DNA of 64,000 bases. Origin: an uncultured Lachnospiraceae bacterium (GTDB lineage: Bacteria > Bacillota > Clostridia > Lachnospirales > Lachnospiraceae). The notes under the pieces are model-generated. The model ran no database searches and was not told where the DNA came from. It saw only the letters and a list, made by a program, of their open reading frames with translations. This document shows, one piece after another, positions 41,730 through 50,949 of the stretch. Within the stretch, counting starts at the first letter, position 1; each line of letters opens with the position of its first letter. The DNA lies in assembly GCA_900551895.1 (NCBI GenBank), contig URXX01000002.1, forward strand, positions 1 through 64,000. The letters are read 5' to 3'. A program made the position numbers and the translations under genes.

Positions 41730-43166
41730 TTACTCGATTACTGCAATTTTCATCATATTGCTTACGCCGTCTCTCGTTTTCTTCATTACCGGAGAAGGAA
41801 TACCTGCTGTAAGTACAACAATATCTCCTGTTTCCACCAACTGTTTTGCATTTACCAAATCAATCGCATCATTACAAATATCTTCTGTCGTGTGATATTC
41901 GATAGATTTAATCGGAAGAACTCCCCAATAAATCTGCATTTTTCGAAGTGTGGCCTCATTCGGAGTAACGCCAATAATATCTGCTTTTGGTTTAAATTTA
42001 GAAACCACTCTGGCTGTCGCTCCGGACAACGTAGGAGTAATAATACATTTTGCATTCAAATTCATTGCAGTCGCAACGGAAGAATATCCAATTGCACTTG
42101 AAATACCCTTTCTTCTGTGTTCCTGCGCCTTCTCCAATAAAATATCATAATCTAAGTGATCCTCTGTATTTTCCACAATATGCACCATCATTTCTAACGC
42201 TTCCACAGGATATTTCCCCTGCGCAGTCTCTCCCGATAACATAACCGCATCTGTTCCGTCATAAACTGCGTTGGCAACATCTGTTACTTCCGCTCTTGTC
42301 GGTCTTGGGTTTCTCATCATAGAATCTAACATTTGTGTAGCAGTGATAACAGGTTTGAAATTATCATTACATTTTTTAATTAACATTTTCTGTAAATACG
42401 GAACCTCCTCTGCCGGAATTTCTACACCCAAATCCCCTCTGGCTACCATAATTCCATCTGCGCAGTGAATAATTTCATCAATGTTACGGATGCCTTCTGC
42501 ATTTTCAATTTTAGCGATAACAGGTAAAAACGGCGCCCCACACTCTTTCAATAACGCCTTAATTTCAAGAACACCTTCTACGGAACGAACAAACGATGCC
42601 GCAATAAAGTCAACACCCTGTTCCACACCGAAAATAATATCTTCTCTGTCTTTCTGTGTTAAAGCCGGAAGACGCACAGGTACATTCGGCACGTTCACAC
42701 CTTTTCTTGAGCCGAGTTCACCTCCGTTTAATACTTTACAGGTAATCTCTGTACCGTTTATTCCTTTTACTTCCAATTCAATCAAACCGTCATCAATCAA
42801 AATTCTTTTTCCAAGTTCAACATCTTCTACAAGTCCTTCATAACTTACGGAAACACGTTTGTCATCCCCTTCGATTTCTTCCGTTGTGAGGGTGAAGTTT
42901 GCTCCTTCTTCCAAAAATACTTTCTTATCATCCTTGAGAACTCCGGTACGGATTTCCGGCCCTTTTGTATCTAAAAGAATAGCTACAGGTTTCCCTAATT
43001 CTTCACGGATTCCCTTTAGCATATTCATTCTGCTTTTCTGTTCTTCGTGGTCTCCATGAGAGAAATTAAAACGTGCAATGTTCATGCCCTTTTCTACGAG
43101 TTTCTTCATCAGTTCACGATCATTTGTGTTTGGTCCCATTGTACATACAATTTTAGTTTTTCTCAT
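41730..43166 (-). CDS. pyk: Pyruvate kinase
   Basis: A 478-residue enzyme converting PEP and ADP to pyruvate and ATP. Visible are TKIVCTMGPNTNDRELM, then ARFNFSHGDHEEQ, then VIAKIENAEGIRNIDEII with the catalytic lysine, VARGDLGVEIP, and TATQMLDSMM. It lacks the extra C-terminal PEP-utiliser domain found in Bacillus. It completes the lower glycolytic set encoded at 48600-54158. It starts 38 bases after the pseudo-rhomboid stop with no terminator between. Confidence 0.97.
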   Translation of the reverse strand: MRKTKIVCTMGPNTNDRELMKKLVEKGMNIARFNFSHGDHEEQKSRMNMLKGIREELGKPVAILLDTKGPEIRTGVLKDDKKVFLEEGANFTLTTEEIEGDDKRVSVSYEGLVEDVELGKRILIDDGLIELEVKGINGTEITCKVLNGGELGSRKGVNVPNVPVRLPALTQKDREDIIFGVEQGVDFIAASFVRSVEGVLEIKALLKECGAPFLPVIAKIENAEGIRNIDEIIHCADGIMVARGDLGVEIPAEEVPYLQKMLIKKCNDNFKPVITATQMLDSMMRNPRPTRAEVTDVANAVYDGTDAVMLSGETAQGKYPVEALEMMVHIVENTEDHLDYDILLEKAQEHRRKGISSAIGYSSVATAMNLNAKCIITPTLSGATARVVSKFKPKADIIGVTPNEATLRKMQIYWGVLPIKSIEYHTTEDICNDAIDLVNAKQLVETGDIVVLTAGIPSPVMKKTRDGVSNMMKIAVIE

Positions 43167-43204
43167 TTTCTTATCCTTCCCTTTTCCTTATATTAATGAA
43201 ACAC

Positions 43205-44074
43205 TTATTTGATATGTTCATGTGTAAATAAGTGATCCTTACAATATTCATATGCCCCATTGCATTTTGAGCAGTATCTAAATTCCAAATTAGGATCATC
43301 TAATTCAGTTCTTCCGCAAACGGCACAGCGATGCTTTGCTCCCGCCGCCTGTGCCGCCGGATTTATATTTGCATTGCGTATATCTCTTTGGAATTGTCTT
43401 CTACGATGTATCTGTTTCGGTGAATGCGCCTTAAAATTTCTTGACGAAAGATAAAAAATCACAAAGTTTAAGATAGAAACTCCCGCTGCAATAGCATCCG
43501 ACTTCGTAATAAGTCCCATAATTCCCGTGCTGTATGCAGGAAGGAATGCCTGTAAAATTGTATAACCAAACAGTACTCCGTCCAAAATGGCAAGCCATTT
43601 TACCTTTATCGGCAAAATGAAAAATACAAGAAATTCCATATCCGGATACATTGCCGCAAAAGCAAAAAACAATGACAGGTTCAAATACCCTGTTCCAATC
43701 GGGAAAGAAATTCCTGTGATAAAGTAGGCTGCAAACGCTGCAATTACATGGAAAAGTACACCCGTAAAGAAGTACAGATTAAATCGAAATGCACCCCATG
43801 TCGCTTCCAAATGCTGTCCGATCATATAGTACAAATATAATGCAAACACCATAAAAATAGGACTTGATGAAGGCGGCTGCATTAAAAAGGTAACTACTCT
43901 CCAAATCTGTCCATGCAAAATCGCACTGGCATCCATTGCCAAGTACTGATAATAAAATTCCGGTTTCACAAGCGAGAGAACAAATCCGACACCATATAAA
44001 ATAATAATATAATACATCAGATTATGTATCGCATATCGTCCGAATTTCCGTTCTAATTTTTGAATCCAATTCAT
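43205..44074 (-). CDS. Inactive rhomboid-like membrane protein with C-terminal zinc ribbon
   Basis: About 289 residues with roughly six membrane segments. Rhomboid hallmarks remain: GQIWRVVTFLMQP in the first loop and YYMIGQHLEATWGAFRFNLY at the second helix. The catalytic GxSG serine motif is replaced by a YLNLSLFFAFA stretch, and no histidine is seen in the last helix. It is therefore probably a pseudoprotease. The cytoplasmic tail has a basic stretch and then a zinc finger (RCAVCGRTELDDP, YCSKCNGAYEYC). The ATG at 44072-44074 follows GGAGGAG and is preferred to one six codons upstream. Confidence 0.78.
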   Translation of the reverse strand: MNWIQKLERKFGRYAIHNLMYYIIILYGVGFVLSLVKPEFYYQYLAMDASAILHGQIWRVVTFLMQPPSSSPIFMVFALYLYYMIGQHLEATWGAFRFNLYFFTGVLFHVIAAFAAYFITGISFPIGTGYLNLSLFFAFAAMYPDMEFLVFFILPIKVKWLAILDGVLFGYTILQAFLPAYSTGIMGLITKSDAIAAGVSILNFVIFYLSSRNFKAHSPKQIHRRRQFQRDIRNANINPAAQAAGAKHRCAVCGRTELDDPNLEFRYCSKCNGAYEYCKDHLFTHEHIK

Positions 44075-44113
44075 AAAACTATACTCCTCCATAATTTACT
44101 TAACATAAATTTC

Positions 44114-44142
44114 ATTCTACCTTTTACAAACTGATTTGTCAA
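44114..44142 (-). promoter_or_regulatory. Promoter of the pseudo-rhomboid gene
   Basis: On the minus strand, TTGACA (44137-44142), a 17-base spacer and TAGAAT (44114-44119). It may also drive pyk. Confidence 0.75.
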
Positions 44143-44194
44143 TTCAATCCAAAGAGTTTACATGTTTTTTACATTTTCATCGTTAAATTTACAA

Positions 44195-44223
44195 TTGTGT
44201 TTTTTTTCTGATTGTCGTATAAT
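44195..44223 (+). promoter_or_regulatory. Promoter of the 1414-residue activator/dehydratase-like gene
   Basis: TTGTGT (44195-44200), a 17-base spacer and TATAAT (44218-44223), leaving a leader of about 70 bases. Confidence 0.7.
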
Positions 44224-44300
44224 GTAGTGTATTGTAAAAAATACGATTTCATTTTAATAGGAAACAACAGATACCTATATATAGTAAGGAGTAGTTAAAT

Positions 44301-47300
44301 ATGCAAAAAACACTACATACATTAGGAATCGATATCGGTTCTACAACAGTTAAAATTGCCATTCTGAACGAAGAAAACGAAGTTTTATTTTCCGACTACG
44401 AACGGCATTTTGCTAATATTCAGGAAACGCTTTCCGATTTGCTCGGAAGAGCCGTTCACAAACTGGGGCCAATAGAAGTTTCCCCAGTAATTACCGGCTC
44501 AGGCGGACTTACTTTGGCAAAACATTTGGAAATTCCTTTTGTGCAGGAGGTCATTGCTGTTTCTACCGCGTTGCAGGATTACGCTCCGCAGACAGATGTT
44601 GCCATTGAACTTGGTGGAGAAGATGCCAAAATCATCTATTTTGAAGGTGGAAATGTGGAGCAGCGTATGAATGGCATATGCGCCGGAGGTACGGGATCAT
44701 TCATCGACCAAATGGCATCTCTTTTGCAGACAGATGCCATGGGATTAAATGAATACGCCAAACATTATCAGGCTCTTTATTCCATTGCAGCCCGTTGCGG
44801 TGTCTTTGCCAAATCGGATATTCAGCCTTTGATTAACGAAGGCGCTACGAAAGAAGATCTTTCCGCTTCTATTTTTCAGGCGGTGGTAAATCAGACGATA
44901 AGCGGTCTCGCCTGCGGAAAACCAATTCGTGGTCATGTTGCTTTTCTCGGAGGACCGCTTCATTTCCTTTCCGAATTACGCGAAGCGTTTATCCGCACAT
45001 TGAAATTGGACGATGAACACATTATCGCACCAAAGCATTCACATTTATTTGCGGCAATCGGTTCTGCTCTAAATTCAAAAAGAGATATTTCCATTCCTCT
45101 AACCGCTCTGCAAATGCGTCTTGCCAATCGAATCGAAATGGAATTTGAAGTAGAACGTATGACGCCTCTTTTCGCCAGCAAAGAAGAATATGACGCTTTT
45201 GAAGAACGCCACGCAAAGCATCAGGTACCTGTCAAAGATTTATCTTCTTACAGAGGAAAATGTTTCTTGGGTATCGATGCCGGTTCTACAACAACGAAAG
45301 CGGCTCTCGTAGGAGAAGACGGAACTCTCCTCTATTCTTTCTATCACGGTAACGAAGGAGATCCGCTCGGAACAACAATAAGCGCTATCAAAGATATTTA
45401 TAGCAAACTTCCTGAGGGAGTAGAAATCGTACATTCCTGCTCTACCGGATACGGCGAAGCATTGATTAAAGCAGCACTTTTACTGGATGAGGGTGAAGTC
45501 GAAACTGTTTCCCACTACTATGCCGCTGCATTTTTCAATCCTGATGTAGACTGTATTCTAGATATAGGCGGTCAGGACATGAAGTGTATTAAAATCAGAA
45601 ATCAGACGGTAGACAGTGTGCAGTTAAATGAAGCCTGCTCTTCGGGATGCGGTTCGTTTATCGAAACATTTGCAAAATCATTAAATTATTCCGTAGAAGA
45701 CTTCGCTCACGAAGCTCTTTTTGCAAAAAATCCGATTGATCTCGGAACACGCTGTACCGTATTTATGAATTCCAAAGTAAAACAGGCGCAGAAAGAAGGA
45801 GCATCCGTAGCAGATATCTCCGCAGGACTTGCTTATTCGGTTATCAAAAACGCCCTTTACAAAGTCATCAAAGTTTCTGACGCCTCAGAATTGGGAAAGC
45901 ATATCGTTGTGCAGGGTGGAACATTCTATAACAACGCAGTTTTAAGAAGTTTTGAGATGATTGCCGACTGCGAAGCGGTTCGCCCTGATATTGCCGGTAT
46001 TATGGGGGCTTTCGGCGCCGCTCTCATTGCGCGGGAACGATATGCTGAAAATAAAACGACAACAATGCTCTCTATCGAAGAAATTAATGCGTTGGAATAC
46101 AGCACAAGTTTAACAAAATGTAAAGGATGTACAAATAACTGCCGTCTTACCATAAATAAATTTACCGGTGGACGCAGTTTTATTACAGGTAATCGATGTG
46201 AACGAGGATTAGGAAAATCAAAAACAAAAAAAGATGTTCCGAACTTATTCGCTTACAAAAACAAACGATATTTTGACTACACTCCTTTGTCTGAAGCAGA
46301 TGCCAAACGGGGAACGGTCGGACTTCCGCGTGTTTTAAATATGTACGAAAACTATCCGTTTTGGTTCACATTTTTTAACACACTAAAATTCCGTGTAATT
46401 TTATCACCTGCCTCCACAAGAAAGATATACGAATTGGGAATCGAGTCCATTCCAAGCGAGTCAGAGTGCTATCCCGCAAAATTGGCACACGGACATATTG
46501 AATGGCTTATCCAAAATGGAATTTCCTTTATTTTTTATCCGTGTATTCCATACGAAAGACAAGAATTTAAAGATGCTAACAATCACTACAACTGCCCTAT
46601 TGTTACTTCTTATGCAGAAAACATTAAAAATAACATGGATGAGATTACAAGCGGTAAAATTGATTTTATGAATCCTTTTCTCTCTTTTAAGAGCGAGGAA
46701 ACCATTTCCACCAGACTGGTAGAAGAATTCAGCAAAAAATTCTCTATTCCGGAAGCGGAAATCAAACATGCTGCTCATCTTGCATGGGAAGAATTAAAGA
46801 ACTGCCGTGAAGATATTCGTCGAAAAGGCGAGGAAACTATCGCCTACCTCGATAAAACAGGAAAACGGGGCATTGTTCTTGCCGGACGACCTTATCACAT
46901 TGATCCGGAGGTCAATCATGGCATTCCTGAATTGATTAACTCCTACGATATTGCAGTTTTAACGGAGGACTCTGTTTCACATCTTCATCCTGTGGAACGT
47001 CCTCTTCGCGTTATGGATCAGTGGATGTACCATTCCAGATTATATGCTGCGGCAAACTATGTCAAAACAAAAGATAATCTGGACTTAATTCAGTTAAATT
47101 CTTTCGGCTGCGGATTAGATGCCGTTACAACCGATGAAGTTTCAGATATTTTGACACATTCCGGAAAAATATATACATCATTAAAAATAGACGAAGTAAA
47201 TAATCTTGGTGCAGCGAGAATTCGTATCCGCTCTCTCCTCTCCGCCATTCGCGTTCGGGAGAAAAAGCATATTGAACATTGTATTCAGCCTTCTTCTATC

Positions 47301-48545
47301 ACAAAAGTACCTTTTACAAAGGAAATGAAGGAAACCTATACGATTTTATGTCCGCAGATGTCACCGATACACTTTGAACTGGTTGAGCCTGCTTTCCGTT
47401 CCTGTGGTTATCATATCGAAGTTTTAGAAAACGACAGTAAATCTGCTATTAATACAGGTCTGAAATATGTAAATAATGATGCCTGCTATCCGTCCCTCCT
47501 TGTTGTCGGACAAATTATGGAAGCAATTCTTTCAGGACGATATAATACGGATAAAATTGCGGTTATCATTACACAGACGGGTGGAGGATGCCGCGCATCC
47601 AATTACATTGGCTTTATCCGCCGTGCATTGGAAAAAGCGGGTTATGCTCAGATTCCTGTTATTTCCTTAAACTTAAGTGGTCTGGAAGAAAATCCCGGAT
47701 TTAAACTTACCCTTCCGCTTGTATTGAAAGGAATGTATGCCGTCGTATTCGGAGATATTTTTATGCGTACCGTATATCGTGTGCGTCCATACGAAGTAAC
47801 AAAGGGAAGTACAGATGCTCTTCATAAGAAATGGAAAGAGAAATGTATTGCATTTTTAACACAGAAATATCCAAGCCGCCGTACATTTAATAAAATGTGT
47901 GCGGAAATTATAGCGGATTTTGATAATCTTCCAATGAAGAATATCGAAAAAGTCCGTGTAGGTATTGTCGGAGAAATCTTAGTTAAGTTCCACCCAACTG
48001 CCAACAACCATTTAGTTGAGTTGCTTGAGCAGGAAGGCGCTGAAGTTGTCGTACCGGATTTACTCGATTTCTTCCTCTACTGCTTCTACAACAGTAATTT
48101 CAAGGTTTCACACTTAGGAATGAAGAAATCAACTGCTTGGAAAGCAAATTTAGGCATTAAGGCATTAGAATGGTTCCGTTCTCCGGCCAAAAAGGCGTTT
48201 GAGAAGAGCAAACATTTTAATGCACTGGCAGATATTACTAATTTGGCAAATATGGCAAAAGAAATTGTTTCTCTCGGAAACCAAACCGGCGAAGGCTGGT
48301 TCTTAACAGGAGAGATGCTGGAATTAATCGAAAACGGAACGAACAATATTGTTTGCGCCCAGCCATTCGCCTGCCTTCCAAACCACGTTGTTGGTAAAGG
48401 AGTTATTAAAGAACTGCGTCATCGTCACCCTCTCGCAAACATTGTCGCAATCGACTACGATCCGGGGGCGAGTGAAGTAAACCAGTTAAACCGAATTAAA
48501 CTGATGCTTTCTACAGCAAATAAGAACTTAAACAAAAAGAATTAA
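44301..48545 (+). CDS. Giant fusion of tandem ASKHA activators and 2-hydroxyacyl-CoA-dehydratase-like modules
   Basis: 1414 residues. Two BadF/BcrA-type ASKHA ATPase domains come first: LGIDIGSTTVKIAI with C127 in GICAGGTGSF, and LGIDAGSTTTKAAL (about 325) with C446/C450 in NEACSSGCGSF. A four-cysteine cluster follows (C607, C610, C614, C633). A DUF2229-like module has C723, C748 and C765, and a C-terminal HgdB-like half has C937, C1062, C1097, C1352 and C1358. Activators of this type use ATP to drive electrons into Fe-S clusters of radical dehydratases or double-cubane proteins. Both roles appear to sit in one chain. Similar long proteins are common in anaerobes and, to my knowledge, functionally unassigned. 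It is alone in its transcript. Confidence 0.85.
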   Translation: MQKTLHTLGIDIGSTTVKIAILNEENEVLFSDYERHFANIQETLSDLLGRAVHKLGPIEVSPVITGSGGLTLAKHLEIPFVQEVIAVSTALQDYAPQTDVAIELGGEDAKIIYFEGGNVEQRMNGICAGGTGSFIDQMASLLQTDAMGLNEYAKHYQALYSIAARCGVFAKSDIQPLINEGATKEDLSASIFQAVVNQTISGLACGKPIRGHVAFLGGPLHFLSELREAFIRTLKLDDEHIIAPKHSHLFAAIGSALNSKRDISIPLTALQMRLANRIEMEFEVERMTPLFASKEEYDAFEERHAKHQVPVKDLSSYRGKCFLGIDAGSTTTKAALVGEDGTLLYSFYHGNEGDPLGTTISAIKDIYSKLPEGVEIVHSCSTGYGEALIKAALLLDEGEVETVSHYYAAAFFNPDVDCILDIGGQDMKCIKIRNQTVDSVQLNEACSSGCGSFIETFAKSLNYSVEDFAHEALFAKNPIDLGTRCTVFMNSKVKQAQKEGASVADISAGLAYSVIKNALYKVIKVSDASELGKHIVVQGGTFYNNAVLRSFEMIADCEAVRPDIAGIMGAFGAALIARERYAENKTTTMLSIEEINALEYSTSLTKCKGCTNNCRLTINKFTGGRSFITGNRCERGLGKSKTKKDVPNLFAYKNKRYFDYTPLSEADAKRGTVGLPRVLNMYENYPFWFTFFNTLKFRVILSPASTRKIYELGIESIPSESECYPAKLAHGHIEWLIQNGISFIFYPCIPYERQEFKDANNHYNCPIVTSYAENIKNNMDEITSGKIDFMNPFLSFKSEETISTRLVEEFSKKFSIPEAEIKHAAHLAWEELKNCREDIRRKGEETIAYLDKTGKRGIVLAGRPYHIDPEVNHGIPELINSYDIAVLTEDSVSHLHPVERPLRVMDQWMYHSRLYAAANYVKTKDNLDLIQLNSFGCGLDAVTTDEVSDILTHSGKIYTSLKIDEVNNLGAARIRIRSLLSAIRVREKKHIEHCIQPSSITKVPFTKEMKETYTILCPQMSPIHFELVEPAFRSCGYHIEVLENDSKSAINTGLKYVNNDACYPSLLVVGQIMEAILSGRYNTDKIAVIITQTGGGCRASNYIGFIRRALEKAGYAQIPVISLNLSGLEENPGFKLTLPLVLKGMYAVVFGDIFMRTVYRVRPYEVTKGSTDALHKKWKEKCIAFLTQKYPSRRTFNKMCAEIIADFDNLPMKNIEKVRVGIVGEILVKFHPTANNHLVELLEQEGAEVVVPDLLDFFLYCFYNSNFKVSHLGMKKSTAWKANLGIKALEWFRSPAKKAFEKSKHFNALADITNLANMAKEIVSLGNQTGEGWFLTGEMLELIENGTNNIVCAQPFACLPNHVVGKGVIKELRHRHPLANIVAIDYDPGASEVNQLNRIKLMLSTANKNLNKKN

Positions 48546-48552
48546 AACATAT

Positions 48553-48592
48553 AAAAAGACGAGAATCTAAAATTTAGAAACTCGCCTTTTTT
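48553..48592. terminator. Terminator between the giant fusion gene and gpmI
   Basis: Arms with AAAAAG.CGAG and CTCG.CTTTTTT around an AT-rich loop that can itself pair. T-runs on both strands serve the convergent genes. Confidence 0.75.
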
Positions 48593-48599
48593 CATGTAG

Positions 48600-50138
48600 T
48601 TATTTAATTAATAAAGATTTTCCTGTCATTTCTTCAGGCTGTTCCATTCCCATTAACTCAATAAGAGTCGGTGCAATATCAGCAAGGCATCCGCCTTCTC
48701 TTAATTTGTAAGAAGGATCTGCATTTACTAAAATAAACGGAACTTCATTTGTTGTATGGGCAGTGAACGGTTCTCCTGTTTCATAATCCACTAACTGTTC
48801 TGCATTTCCGTGATCCGCACAGATAAACATCTGTCCGTCCACTTCTTTTAATGCTTCTACTGTTTTTCCTACACATTCATCAACCGCTTCGATTGCTTTA
48901 ATTGCAGCCGCTTCAACACCTGTATGACCAACCATATCAGGGTTTGCAAAGTTAATGATAATTACATCGTATTTATCTGATTTAATCGCATCAACTAATT
49001 TATCGCACACTTCGTACGCACTCATTTCAGGCTGTAAATCATATGTTGCAACTTTAGGAGATTTTACTAAAATTCTGTCTTCTCCTTTATTTGCTTCCTC
49101 TACTCCTCCATTGAAGAAAAATGTAACATGAGCATATTTTTCTGTCTCGGCAATTCTTGCCTGTGTCATGTTGTTGTTTGCCAAAAATTCTCCGAATGTA
49201 TTTGTAATTTCTGTTTTGTGGAAAGCAACTAATTTATTCTCAATCGTTACATCATACTCAGTGAAACATACATATGTTGTCTTTACACGCTCTCCTCTGT
49301 CAAATCCATCAAAATTATCATCACAGAATGTTCTTGTGATTTCTCTTGCTCTGTCCGGTCTGAAGTTAAAGAAGATGATTGAATCGTTATCTTTAATTGT
49401 AGCAACCGGTTTACCGTCTTTAACAACAACTGTAGGAAGCACAAATTCATCTGTTTTGTCCGCATCATATGAGTTCTGAACTGCACAAACTGCACACTCT
49501 GCTGTTTCTCCTTCGCCTTTAACCATTGCGTTATACGCTAATTCTACACGATCCCAACGGTTATCTCTGTCCATTGCATAATAGCGTCCCATAACAGATG
49601 CAATTTCACCTACACCGATTTCTTTCATCTTATCTGCTAATTCCTGCACATAATCTTTTCCTGATGCAGGAGGCGTATCACGTCCGTCTAAGAAACAGTG
49701 TACGTAAACTTTTTCAAGTCCCTGTTTTTTAGCAAGTTCCAGCAATCCATAAATATGTGAATTATGGCTGTGAACTCCACCGTCAGATACTAATCCGAAT
49801 AAATGAAGGGCTGAATGATGTTCTTTTGCATTATTGCAAGCTGCAAGCAACGCTTCATTTTCAAAAAAATCTCCGTCCTGAATAGATTTTGTAATTTTTG
49901 TTAAATCCTGATATACGATACGTCCTGCACCCATATTCAAATGTCCTACTTCAGAGTTTCCCATTTGTCCGTCAGGAAGTCCTACTGCCATTCCGCTTGC
50001 ATTACCTTTTACAAACGGATATTCCGTCATTAACTTGTCCATAACAGGTGTTTTTCCCTCATAAACGGCATTTGCTTCGTGTTTGTCATTCAAACCATAT
50101 CCGTCAAGAATCATTAAAACTGTTGGTTTTTTACTCAT
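48600..50138 (-). CDS. gpmI: Phosphoglycerate mutase, cofactor-independent
   Basis: A 512-residue Mn-dependent enzyme of the alkaline phosphatase superfamily. The phosphoryl-carrying serine is S62 in GQMGNSEVGHLNMGAGR. Metal sites include LDGYG near residue 12 and CADHGNAEQL near the C-terminus. It converts 3- to 2-phosphoglycerate. It is the last gene of the glycolytic block and has its own promoter. Confidence 0.97.
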   Translation of the reverse strand: MSKKPTVLMILDGYGLNDKHEANAVYEGKTPVMDKLMTEYPFVKGNASGMAVGLPDGQMGNSEVGHLNMGAGRIVYQDLTKITKSIQDGDFFENEALLAACNNAKEHHSALHLFGLVSDGGVHSHNSHIYGLLELAKKQGLEKVYVHCFLDGRDTPPASGKDYVQELADKMKEIGVGEIASVMGRYYAMDRDNRWDRVELAYNAMVKGEGETAECAVCAVQNSYDADKTDEFVLPTVVVKDGKPVATIKDNDSIIFFNFRPDRAREITRTFCDDNFDGFDRGERVKTTYVCFTEYDVTIENKLVAFHKTEITNTFGEFLANNNMTQARIAETEKYAHVTFFFNGGVEEANKGEDRILVKSPKVATYDLQPEMSAYEVCDKLVDAIKSDKYDVIIINFANPDMVGHTGVEAAAIKAIEAVDECVGKTVEALKEVDGQMFICADHGNAEQLVDYETGEPFTAHTTNEVPFILVNADPSYKLREGGCLADIAPTLIELMGMEQPEEMTGKSLLIK

Positions 50139-50187
50139 AACATTATCTCCTTTATGTTAATTCATTAACGTTTTCTTTACTTGAATT

Positions 50188-50216
50188 ATTTTACATGATT
50201 TTCTAGGCAGTTGCAA
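50188..50216 (-). promoter_or_regulatory. Promoter of gpmI
   Basis: On the minus strand, TTGCAA (50211-50216), a 17-base spacer and TAAAAT (50188-50193). Confidence 0.65.
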
Positions 50217-50227
50217 GGTTTTCGCCT

Positions 50228-50854
50228 TTAAATACCCTCCAAAAAATCAAACACTTTCCCCTTTGGTGTATGTAAGAAGTGCATAAGCATATAGGCACAC
50301 ATAATTGCCACATTTTCTTCTTGCAAAATTCTTCTTACTTCCTTTCTGTCTGCAAGCACAATTTCAATTTCTTCATTTTCTTCCTGCTCGTCTTTTGACG
50401 GCGTTCCCTTCGCATAACCGTATACTGTTCCGCAAGACTCGTCCGTCATTCCCACCGTAGTAAAAAACGGTTTCGTAAACATATCTTTTGCTTCAATCGG
50501 AGTGAAATCCAATCCCGTTTCTTCTTTTAATTCACGCACTCCCGCCGTCTTAAAGTCTTCTCCCTCATCCACCAAGCCTGCCGGAAATTCATAAATATAA
50601 TCATCTAACGGACAGCGATATTGTCGGATAAGAACAATTTTTTCTTCTTCGTCACCTTCCTCCTGATACAGACTATAGATAATAACTCCATCCGCCTTAT
50701 TCTTTCTTGTTGTTATTTTTAATTCATCAATAGTTTTGGCTCTGGAAGCGACATAATATGTACTTTCTTTCCCTGTATCACTCTCCATTTCCAATGTATA
50801 CATATTTAGAAAACGATTTTCTGTCGTCTGATTTATCTTTTTAATTCTTCTCAT
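50228..50854 (-). CDS. Nudix hydrolase
   Basis: About 208 residues with a full Nudix box, GLVDEGEDFKTAGV followed by RELKEETGLDF, after the usual LIRQYRCPLDDYIYEFPAG stretch. The layout resembles ADP-ribose pyrophosphatases, but the substrate is not certain. The frame stays open upstream to 50959, but that part would encode the tpiA terminator. I therefore start at the ATG at 50852-50854, which has GTAGGAA upstream. It lies between tpiA and gpmI and may be a repair hydrolase expressed with glycolysis. Confidence 0.8.
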   Translation of the reverse strand: MRRIKKINQTTENRFLNMYTLEMESDTGKESTYYVASRAKTIDELKITTRKNKADGVIIYSLYQEEGDEEEKIVLIRQYRCPLDDYIYEFPAGLVDEGEDFKTAGVRELKEETGLDFTPIEAKDMFTKPFFTTVGMTDESCGTVYGYAKGTPSKDEQEENEEIEIVLADRKEVRRILQEENVAIMCAYMLMHFLHTPKGKVFDFLEGI

Positions 50855-50892
50855 GTATTTTCCTACTCTCTCTGTAATTGTGTCCAAACTGT

Positions 50893-50931
50893 GAAAGGGG
50901 ACGTAGTAAAATCTAAAATCACTACGTCCCC
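50893..50931 (-). terminator. Terminator of tpiA
   Basis: Perfect 11-bp stem GGGGACGTAGT / ACTACGTCCCC (50897-50907, 50921-50931) with a 13-base loop and a short TTTC tail. The next gene starts about 40 bases later. Confidence 0.8.
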
Positions 50932-50949
50932 AATTATAATTATTTAAAA

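Noticed and set aside
44176..44200. Rex-like word CGTTAAATTTACAA upstream of the giant fusion gene
   Set aside because: Only one half-site fits the consensus and the spacing is wrong.
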